DNA of 64,000 nucleotides, taken from positions 36,841,380 through 36,905,379 of the forward strand of contig CM046303.1 of assembly GCA_025267735.1 (NCBI GenBank), in the 5' to 3' direction. The position numbers were made by a program, and so were the translations under genes. Each line of letters starts with the position of its first letter. The first letter of the stretch is position 1. The notes beneath the pieces were generated by a model that ran no database searches, was not told the DNA's origin, and was given only the letters and a program-made list of their open reading frames with translations. This stretch comes from Mactra quadrangularis (Eukaryota; Mollusca; Bivalvia; Venerida; Mactridae). Of the stretch, positions 14,201 through 26,200 are shown piece after piece.

Positions 14201-17200
14201 GAGGTTCTAGCATGAATTTCTTTCCAATTCATGTCATTGCATGACTCAACATTAATTTTAGTAGGTTAAACAAACTACTTTAAATACACAATGTGCATGT
14301 ATATATATTTAACTTGACCAAACTAAATGTTTACTAGCAAGTAACAAGTTGCCCAAACCCAAATATAGGTCATAAAAGGGCAATAGAACAACCCTTTAAT
14401 GTTGAACTCAACATTGAAATTTTTAAATATAGTTTTCACCATTGGTAACCAAAATATAAAAGTTGTATCAATAAGTAAACAAAATAGGGGAACATAGATA
14501 TATGACTGTATATTAAGTATAACAAGACAAGACACAGGAATTGTCAAAAACCCAGGTTTTTTGTACCATGTTAGAATCAGCAGAGTTGAACCCATGGGGC
14601 ACTATCTACAAAGCGATCCATAGCTATCGCTATGTAGAGATTTCCTATAGAACAGTCTGCTACGATTGAGCAAATTGAATCGCAAGCTAGCCATACCTAG
14701 CAAGTTTTTTTCTTGCTAGCCGTATCATTCGTAACACTTTTGCTTATTTCAAAATGGCTGCTCCCTATGGGAACGTGATTCTTTTTCAAGAATACTGATA
14801 TTATATTTAAATTAATGCATATATTTAGTCAAAGTGGTATAATCATTAGAGGTGAAACGATTCAAAAAATTTCGATTCGATTCGATTTCGATTTTTCATC
14901 AAACGATTCAATTTTTCGATTCAATTCGATTTTCTACTGGAATTATATAGGACATAACAAAAAATAAATTATAAAAAGAATTAAGAAAGAGATACAACCC
15001 AAAGACAAGAGAACATAGATATATATATATTTAAGAACAGTGCATTTTTATCTGAGGGACCTCCCTCCCGGAAGATGAAAAATTCTAATTCTAATTCTTT
15101 AATAATACCCATTTTACAGGTATTAGAGCTTGAATAGTTAAAAATATTTTACTGCATTTTAGCATATATAAATGACAAATCTTATTATTCCAACTTTTTA
15201 ATGAAAAGTAATGCCCATGGACAAATTGTTTATTTCTCCTTACCTACATGTACGTACTAACAGTATATGACTCAAGTCATTATCAAAATAAAATTATTCA
15301 TCAGTGCATCAATGCCATTATTTATGACTAGTTAAGGTTACGCTTAGACAATAAAAAATTGCAAGCATTCAGCAAATGTAGATCACTATGACCAGCTTAA
15401 TTTAGTTTGTTTCAAAATATTTTTTTTGGTTCTGGCATGATTTAAAGTAATTCTCATCACATCATAAACGTTGAATTAATTTTTATTAACTCTAGATCTA
15501 TATTTATAACTTTCTTACACTAATGTTTATTTCAAAATAAAATTATTTTTGGGCTTAAATGAACGTATTGGTGAAAATATACAATTATCTTCGGACATTT
15601 CATAGAATTCATTTCCAATTTATAGTAAATAAAATCTAACCAACCACGTTTTGCCCGATTTTAATAGTTAAGAAAAACAAAGAGGATTTTCCCGAAAATA
15701 AACGTAAGTAACGTCAAAACAAACAATTAAGTTTACAGTTTATCTCTAAATTACATTATCATGCTTGATTTAATCAGTCTCATTAAGCAGTCTCACTTTT
15801 TACAACTTTTATCTGGATTAACAATCGTCGGTCAATAAGGGTACACTATTTTAGTTTACTATAAAAAATGCTTATTTTAATCGAAAAAGGGCGTTTCATT
15901 CAACTCACAAAACTACTGAAAAAGACAGTATTTAAAAAAAGAATCGAATCGAAACTGCCTCTTCCGAATCGAATCGAACCGAACCGAATCGAGCGTTAAA
16001 AATCGCGATTCTTTGTGAACCGCGATTAATCGTTTCACCTCTAATAATCATGGTGACAATCGATTTACATATTTTTCATTTGTTTCAATTCTATTTGTTT
16101 TAGAAAGTCGCCATCTTGGATTTGCAAGCTTGAAGCAAACCAATTAATAGACCACTTATGCTACAAAAGATAGCTTTCAAAAAGCGCTAGCTAGGGGTCG
16201 CCTTGTGGAACATGCCCATGGTTTTTTCAAATAAAAGAGCATAACTCAGTCAAAAATATCAAATATCAAAACAACAGAATATGCACAAGGGTACATAATT
16301 ATATTTTTGTGAAACCTAAGTTAAATAAAATGTAAGTTTTCAAATTGAAGAAAGAACAAAAATATGGAAGACGACAGCAAAATCTGGTGTTCAACTTCTA
16401 TGACCTTGACATTGAGGTTTAAAGAATGTTGACATTGCATTATCAAATAACCTTGACATTGTAATGAAAATACAATACTAAACGAGATAAAAACACACAC
16501 ATACCAGGATGTTTCAAGCTGAAAACTTTATCAAATATTGATTTGTAGAGGTAATCAATATTGATAGGTTTTTTACCAGCCCCTACATTAATAACATCAA
16601 TAACTCTAGGTAGACCCACAGTAAAATTATCTTGTCTAATATATTTATCCTTGATTTTAGTCATCAAATCTTCCACCCAATCTTTGGTAAAATCTCTCTT
16701 GTTTTTCTGAATTTCATCAAGATGGGTTCCTACAATTATCACAGGTGCTCCAGGAGCTTGCGCCTAAAAAAAGAAATAAGTAAAATTTATCATTGTGTCA
16801 AAGATATTTTATTGAATTATTAATTAAACACTATTGCATATGTGTGAATCATTTTTTAAGCAAAGGAAATTCACAATGGTCATTCTAATTCCAAAGTCAC
16901 AATGTAACGAACTAGTGATATCCCCGCCAAAATCTAAAAATATGCTACAAACAGGAAGTAGATGAGCAAGGAGCATGAAATCGTTTTACACCACATGGGA
17001 CTATGGGATGAAGCAATATGCAAAGTATTACACTGCTGCATGATATAGTTGCTGAGAAAGCTACAACGGAAATTTTGTAACGGACGGACGGACGCACGGA
17101 CTGACAAGGATAAAACAGTATACCCCCCTCTCCTTCGAAGCGGGGGTATAATTAGCCAATAGATTGCTCTTTGAATGAATGCTTTTTGGGATAAAGTATA

Positions 17201-20200
17201 ATGTTTTACTTATTAGTTGACTTTTATTATTGGTATACTATTTTGTTTGAAAAATCTACTGGTCTGGATACATGGTTTCTATGTAAAGCATTACCCCACC
17301 CACTGGATTAATCAATGTTTTGTCTGAATTAAAAGCGTTATTTTATTGATAAATGTATTAATATTGTTTTATTTTACATAGATATGCATGATTAGTTATA
17401 TACTTGATGTTTGTATTAGTATAAATGCATTTATAATACTTCAAAAAAAATTGACGGCTTTAGATTGGCTGATCGGGTGTGCGAAAAAAATCCATATACA
17501 CCATGTGTGAGTTCATACACACCGTGTCCCCTCGGGTAGCCTCTCATAATAATGCAACATAAATTCTTGTCAAATGTCAGCCATTTCGTTCATCCATTTG
17601 AAAATGTTCTTCTTTGTAATCTTTACATTTGTAAGCAAATAAGACATATCGATGTCCAAAGATCTTTCTCACATACGAATCCATGTAGATTTTCTTTGCT
17701 CTGTTTTTGGAAAACCATTTCCATCCTGCCTTAACAGTTATCCCGTCAGCGAGTGTTTCCTTAATAAAGTCCATATGTTCCTATCTTTCGTGTGCATTTT
17801 TGTTCTTTTTAAATAGATCCATGTACTTTTGATCCTTAAATCCACAAAAATTATAAGCCTAAAACTTAAAATGTCAAATAGAAAATACTATCAACTCCAT
17901 AACACAGTCACCAGTATGACGTCATGAACAAACGTAGTAAAAAGCAATTGGGGTGTGCCACGGGGAAATTTAACTAAAATACTGCATTTTTTAGTGTGTA
18001 CATTTTAGAGCTCCCGACTGATTTTAAAGGGATTTGAAGTATTATAAAATCGTAATAAAGACTTTGATGGTGTATATCGGTCCTTATACCCCTTGAAGCT
18101 ACATGTAACCCCTCGGCTGACGCCTCGGGGTATATGTGCTCTCAGGGTATAAGGACCCATATACACTGTCGAAAATTTTTATAACTAATATTATAACAAA
18201 GCGGGACACAATTTCCTAAAGTTCGGAAGCGCCACTTTATTTGAAAAGTCTGACAGTGTAGTGTATAACTGTGAAGTCCCGATGGTACGTTTCTTAGATG
18301 GTTTGCTTACTTCTAATGAATAATTACTTTGAAGTCCGGATAATACATACCTTAGATGATACGCTAAGATCTAGAGCATAATTTTCATTAAGTAACGGTA
18401 TGTAGGCCATTGTGTTGGTACACATTAAGTATTGTATTTTCATTAAGTCTTGATGGCATGTAGACCTTTGCGTTGGTACGCATTTATCATAGTGTTTTAT
18501 TATTAAGTCCCGATGGTTCATACCTTTGATGGTATGCATTAACTAGAGTCAATGTGTCTAATCCGTACAGTCGTCTCATTTCGAACACCTGATAAACTCG
18601 ATCTGCAATTAATCGTGTGAATCTGGGAAACATTTAGCTGGACACTAAAAATATCCCATCATTCGTGTTATTTTAAAAGCGTTTAATGATATAGACTGGA
18701 TATGAAGTCATCGTTACATTTTGATTGGTCGACTACTTTTTATCAAAAATACCGCCATCTTCAACGAAGAACCATAAACAACGCAAAAATACAGGTTTAA
18801 AGGTAAAAGGATTATCTTTCTTGACAGTGTCTTAAAAAACAGTGTAATGTTTTTGAATATTTAATAAAAGACATTTATTTAGCTTTTGCAACAGAAGATT
18901 TACAAATTTAGCCATACACACAAAAAAAATATGAGAATCGAAAGTGTACGAAATTACCCGCCAAAGAATTGTGGCTGAATGTGTATGATGGTAATTTCTC
19001 CACCATTCAGGTCCACATTGGTTTTATTTCAGAATGAACAAGTAAATCTGTGAGCTAATGCTCACAAGTGATACCCCCGCCAAAATCTAAAAATATGCGA
19101 CAAACAGGAAGTAGATGAGCAAGGAGCATGAAATCGCTTTACGCCACATGGGACTATGGGATGAAGCAATATGCAAAGTATTAGGCTGCTGCATGTTATA
19201 GTTGCTGAGAAAACTGCGACGGAAATTTCCTAACAGACGGACAGACGCACGGACAAGGGTAAAACAGTATACCCCCCTCTTCTTCGAAGCGGGGGTATAA
19301 AAATGTAATTATTCATCGATTGTTACAGGTACATTTAAGTGATGTCAATCGAATGGCTAAATGATTTTGTGATTAATTGATGTTTCGTTGCTTTTTGAGG
19401 GTGAATTTGAATAGTAGGTGAGAAGTTGGAGATTGGAGGTGTTGCATTCTTGCTGTTTTTATTTTATGTAAGAGGGGAATTTTTGTAAAATGATATTAAT
19501 GTCAAGCTCCTGTGGTTGTACGCTGTTGGTATGCACCACTACGGTTTAAGGGAAATGTCTGTTGGACCTGTATACTACTGTAGGCCAGAAAACAGTCCAT
19601 ATGATGGTAATGCTATAGCTATCTATGATGACTGGTCATTCAATGCAGCCAGAAAAGTTGGAAATTTAAGATGGGAAGATGCCCATATTGTGAAGAAGTT
19701 GTTCGATAAAGTATTTGTTTATAACTTATGTCAGAGCCTGAAGTTTTCAAAAAGAACCAATCCAATGCAGAACATTAGCATTTGTTTTAAAGTTCATGAT
19801 TAAAAAACTGATAGTATAAAAGAAATGCTGACATTTGAAGGAACTGTATATGAATTATTTAAAAAATAAATACATGCTAATATGGATTAATTCAAATGTG
19901 ATTATATCGTGTTAAAACCAGGCATCTAGAATCTAATAAAAATTAAAAAGTGTTTATTAGTTTGTTCTTGTAGTATAATTTTTTTAAGATCTATACTAAT
20001 AGACAAAAGAAACTGGACAAGCACATTTTGTGTAATGTCTTTATAATTGGGAAACCTTTTGATACAAATATATATGTACACAAGTTTCATATCATGTATC
20101 ACTTACCCACGATTTTGCGACTTATCACTCAACATATTTCAATTTATAGCGCTTTTGTTGAAAAACATGTTTTCTTCGATCACGTCGAGAAAATAATTAT

Positions 20201-23200
20201 GTCATTGTGTTGACGTCATTTTCTTTACACTTTCAATAAGACTATCAGAAAATCAAAATAATGCCATTCCTTTATCCGCATGAAATATGCAAAAGTTAAA
20301 TTAAACTGATCGTATCCGAGATCTGTCTGATGCTCTTGGGGTCCCGGCAAAGCGTAGTAAACATTGCTCATATGTTAAACTGCAAATGAAAGACTAAAAT
20401 GAATATCATTCAGCTGTTTGACACCACACGGTCGATCAAAGACAAAGCTATGTCTGGTCGACAAATGGTTACAAACATCAGAACTGACAGAGCTTTTACA
20501 TTGGCTTACATCAGTAATCCGTTCTAAACAGCGACAGCAAGTGCTCTGCAAAATAGGATCATATACAGGCTGCAACTATAATGTCTTAAAAGTAATGCTC
20601 TGTCCATACGTTATATGCGTTCATACTTGAACAGAAGCTACATCTGTGATATAGACGGGTGCGATGATTGTTTTCATGACGTCAATTGTGTTATAATTGG
20701 CAATCTTGACGAACCTGTTCTAGTGACATAAATTGCACAAAATGGACTAGCTGTACTCATGGGCTGCATTGTTGGGGGAAAGGAACGGCTTTCAAATGCC
20801 GATGTTTAAAGTATGAGCAGTCAATGTGTGGCCACCTTAGGACGTCAGCGAGGTGGTCACACTCATTTTAAGAACACAAATATAGCGATTTAGATTTTAA
20901 CTACTCAACTAGATTGAACAGAATTTACCTTTAAATCAAAATCATCTATTGCAATTGATTTGCAAATTTAAAAAAAACATGTTTTGTATCAATAGACGTT
21001 TGCGTAATACGTTCAACGTATTTTCAAATAATATTGTTATAAATGAAAAGTTTAGAACGTTCCCTTCAAGTTGATACCAAATTTATATGGAGTTTCTACT
21101 TCTCAAACATAAAAGTTTAGGTTTACACAGATGTCCAGTTTCTTTTGTCTATCAGTATAGATCTATATTTCTTGAAATATCTTTAGTCATGGAATTACTC
21201 AGGTAAGTGAACATGGTTCAATATACTTCAAGGAAAACATTAAACACATTCTTGTGTATAATTACTTATTTTCTCTATGAAGTGTTTGATGTGTTAATTG
21301 CAGACTAATTATGCCTAAAAAGTATATTCAAAAAGACATTCTTGACGCTGTCAGTGCTGTGAGACGAGGTATGTCTTACAGAAAGGCATATGCCAAGTAT
21401 GGTGTTCCTATGATGACATAACAGAATCGTGTCAGTGGAAAAATAGATGAACTGGCCCAAGCTGGAAGACCTACAGTCATACCTGAAGACATTGAAAATG
21501 AACTTGTTTCTGAGATAAAAAGGGCAGCTACTATGGTTTGGATTTATTTCTGTTCATTTCTTTTTTTTATGGAAGGATGAGTGAAAAGCCTGATGCAGGA
21601 GTCGAACCCATGACCTCTTTCTTGCTAGTCAGACACTCTTTTAACGGTGCTAAACTGACAGATGAATGTGATATAAAAAATGATTTAAACATTTACTTTT
21701 TATACAGCCCTGGTGCATACCTCGTTCCTTTTCAAATAATTTTCCAGACAACCTTTGGTACTTTTGACCAACCTAGCATTTGCTTCAACCTAGTTCTAGG
21801 ATTTGAAGTATTCAAATAAAGTGTTAATTTTATCCAGCCTACAGCTGCTTGAATTAACTAACATAATCAATGTGTTACATCAATTTTTTTCCATTTTTTT
21901 CACTGAAAGCTTCAAATGTTGGAACAGTGGTCCTGAAGTAGGATGCAAACTAAGGGACCAAGAGGTCCTAGGTTCAAGCCCCACTAAGGGCACTGCTAAT
22001 TCCCTTGAGCAAGAAATTTACCCACATTTCTTCCACTCCACCCAGGTGTGAATGGGTACTGCGAGGGATCACTTACCCAAAGGTTATTTGAATGATCAGA
22101 AGCTATAGGACAAAAGGGTAAAATCAACTGAAAATATATATGGAAGCAGATTAAATTAAACAGCAATTTAGCTCTTTGAACTAATGCTCAATAAAGTTAA
22201 TATAACTTTAAGAAATCTGTAAAATGTCCCCTTCAATACAAATATATTAAGACATACAATGTTAAGAATTACTTAAAGTACAGTACCTGTATATTAACCA
22301 ACCATTGCCGTAAACCTTCCACACCAATAGTACCTTTTGTTATATCCCATACTACTAGATATAAGGATCTAGGACTTAGAAAATATTGATGGGTAGCATA
22401 ATATTCTTTCTGTAATATGAAGAAATATACAATAACATTTATTTGTATATCTGGAACAGTGGCCCACTAGATGGAATGTTAGCTTATAGATGAATCTAAG
22501 CTGTAGCATTTATCAGTGTAGCAATCTATAGGTCATTTTACAGCAGTATGTCAACTGACTCACCATCCTTAAAAAGGCCAAATCTCTTGATTTAACTGGT
22601 AACCAGTTACTAGGCATATACTTCCATCAAAGACTAACAAACTGCCCAACATGAGTGAGTGTTTGGAGACAGAAATGCCATAGAAATCATTTCACTACCA
22701 AGTTCCAGGAAAGTATGCCCACCTAGAAATTGAAGCAATGACCCCTCGATCAGTAGATTTGTTTACTACCTACTGAGCTGTGTTGCATACTTTCCGACAG
22801 TGTTGAGTATAAATTATTTCATTTTGCATCCGGTACAAACAAACATTATTCAGCAGGAAAAATCCATAAATTCTAGTTTCGATTATGAGCAATCTGATTA
22901 AAACTCGATCTAAAAATTTTCGCTCGCCTACTCGCTAATTTAAATCTGGTGGATTTCAAACGAGGGTCACGTTCAGGTGACCTTTTCTCATCATAATATT
23001 CATGACGAAATTGTTATGATATGTGACTTGTTTACATCGTCTACGTCACGCAATTTGAAATGAGCAGTTCAATTGCAGACTGTGAATAATACCGCTGTTA
23101 AATTAGCTTGCAAACCTTGGTCTAAAAATAGAAATTACGAAATCAAAAATGTAATTAATAGTGTTTCGTCTACATGAAAGCTTCGCATTGATTGGTGGAC

Positions 23201-26200
23201 ATAAAGGTCATCTCGATGTGACCCTCCATAGAGATCTTAGAGATCCTGTACGACAACACTCTACAGGATATCTGTTTACGGAGATTGGATTATGAGCTAT
23301 TAATAAGTTATCTTATTCTTACACAGACATCTACAGGGAAGAATAATATGATAAATGAAACATACCTGTCCAGCAAAGTCCCATGTTCTAAATTCCACAG
23401 TAGCTGTTTGTTTATTATCTAATCTATCAGTTAATACAAGATGACATATATCTATACCCACAGTAGACAATGGTTTACCATCAGGGGTTGTACCTGATAA
23501 TGTACTGTTTTGTCGCTGATTAAAATGCTACAAGTAAAACATATCACATGATGTACTGTTTTGTCGTTGATTAAAATGCTACAAGTAAAACATACCACAT
23601 GATGTACTGTTTTGTCGCTGATTAAAATGCTACAAGTAAAACATATCACATGATGTATTGCTTTGTTTTTGATTAAAATGCTACAAGTAAAACATACCAC
23701 ATGATGTACTGTTTTGTCGTTGATTAAAATGCTACAAGTAAAACATACCACATGATGTACTGTTTTGTCGTTGATTAAAATGCTACAAGTAAAACATACC
23801 ACATGATGTACTGTTTTGTCGTTGATTAAAATGCTACAAGTAAAACATACCACATGATGTACTGTTTTGTCGTTGATTAAAATGCTACAAGTAAAACATA
23901 CCACATGATGTACTGTTTTGTCGTTAATTAAAATGCTACAAGTAAAACATACCACATGATGTACTGTTTTGTTTTTGATTAAAATGCTACAAGTAAAACA
24001 TACCACATGATGTACTGTTTTGTTTTTGATTAAAATGCTACAAGTAAAACATATCACATGATGTACTGTTTTGTTTTTGATTAAAATGCTACAAGTAAAA
24101 CATATCACATGATGTATTGCTTTGTTTTTCAATATGATGCCCCTGTGACCTTGACCTTTGACCCTGGGGCCCCAAAACCAATAGGGCATATCCTTAATAA
24201 ATGGGCTACTCTCACATAAAATTTGGTGAACCTAGGTACATTGGTGGTTCAGTTATTGTCCAGACAAGTTTTTTCCTTATGATGCCTCTGTGACCTTGAC
24301 CTTTGACCCAGGGGCCCCAGAACCAGAAGGGCATATTCTTGACACATGGGCTACTTTCACATAAAATTTCATCAACCTAGGTACATTGGTGGTTCCGTTA
24401 TTGTCTAGACAAGTTTTTCATTGTTTGCCATTTTGACTTTATTAACATATTGAATAAACATTTGAAGTCACAGGTTGGTAATTTGATATCTTCTGGTTGA
24501 AGGTTTAAACCAAGTGGCCCCAAAAACAATAGAGAACATCCTTGACACATGGGCTACTCTCACATAAAATTTGGTGAACCTAGGTACAGTCATTGTTGAG
24601 TTATTACCTGGATAAGGTTTTTCAATATGATGCCACTGTGACCTTGAGCTTTGACCCAGGGGCCCAAAAACCAATAGGGCATAACCTTGACACATGGACT
24701 ACTCTCACATAAATTTTGGTGAACCTAGTTACATTGGTGGTACAGTTATTGTCCGGACAAAGTTTTTCAAAAGGATGCCACTGTGGCCTTGACCTTTAGG
24801 CCTGGGGCCCAAAAACCTGTAGGGCACATCCTTGATGCATTGGCTACCTTCACATAAAATTTGGTGAACCTGGGTACAGTTGTTGTTGAGTTATCGCCTG
24901 GACAAGGTTTTTCAATATGATGCCCCAGTGACCTTGACCTTTGACCCAGGGGCCCCAAAACCAATAGGGCATATCCTTGACACAAGGGCTACCCTCACAT
25001 AAAATTTGGTGAACCTAGGTTCATTGGTGGTTCAGTTATTGTCCGGCCAATTTTTTTATTGCTTGCCATTTTGACTTTATTATCATATTGATTGAACATT
25101 TGAAGTCACTGCTAGGTAATATGATATCTTCTGGTTGAAAGTTTCAACTTGACCCTGTTTCCCCAAAACTGATAAGGCACATCCTTGACATATGGGCTAC
25201 TCTCACATGAAATTTGGTGAACCTAGGTACAGTCATTGTTGAGTTATTACCCGGACAATGTTTTTGAATAAGATGCCCCTGTGACCTTGACCTTTGACCC
25301 AGGGGTCCCAAAATCAATAGGGCATATCCTTGACACATGGGCTACTCTCACATAAAATTTGGTGAACCTAGGTACATTGGTGGTTCAGTTATTGTCCGGA
25401 CAAAGTTTTTCAAAAGGATGCCACTGTGACCTTGACCTTTGAACCTGGGGCCCAAAAACATTTAGGGCACATCCTTGATGCATGGGCTACCTTCACATAA
25501 AATTTGGTGAACCTGGGTACAGTTGTTGTTGAGTTATTGTCCGGACAAGGTTTTTCAATATGATGCCCCTGTGACCTTGACCTTTGACCCAGGGGCCCCA
25601 AAACCAATAGTGCATATCCTTGACACAAGGGCTACCCTCACATAAAATTTGGTGAACCTAGGTACAATGGTGGTTCAGTTATTGTCCGGACAAGTTTTTC
25701 TTTGTTTGCCATTTTGACTTTACTAACATATTGATTGAACATTTGAAGTCACAGGTTGGTAATTTGAAATCTTCTGGTTGAAAGTTTCAACTTGACCCTG
25801 TTTCCCCAAAACTGATAAGGCATATCCTTGACATATGGGCTACTTTCACATGAAATTTGGTGAACCTAGGTACAGTCATTGTTGAGTTATTACCCGGACA
25901 ATGTTTTTCAATAAGATGCCCCTGTGACCTTGACCTTTGACCCAGGGGTCCCAAAATCAATAAGGCATAACCTTGGTACATGGGCTACTCTCACATAAAA
26001 TTTGGTGAACTTAAGTACATTTGTGGTTCAGTTATTGTCCGGACAAAGTTTTTCAAAAGGATGCCACTGTGACCTTGACCTTTGAACCTGGGGCCCAAAA
26101 ACATTCAGGGCACATCCTTGATGCATGGGCTACCTTCACATAAAATTTGGTGAACCTGGGTACAGTTGTTGTTGAGTTATCGTCCGGACAAGGTTTTTCA

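Noticed and set aside
21585..21662. Possible tRNA gene on the minus strand
   Set aside because: The B box is intact, but the anticodon stem does not close; treated as a SINE head.
23452..24189. 245-codon open frame with 17-residue repeats on the minus strand
   Set aside because: It is open only because the 51-bp unit is a multiple of three; it is not the frame of the Roc exon and has no protein family.
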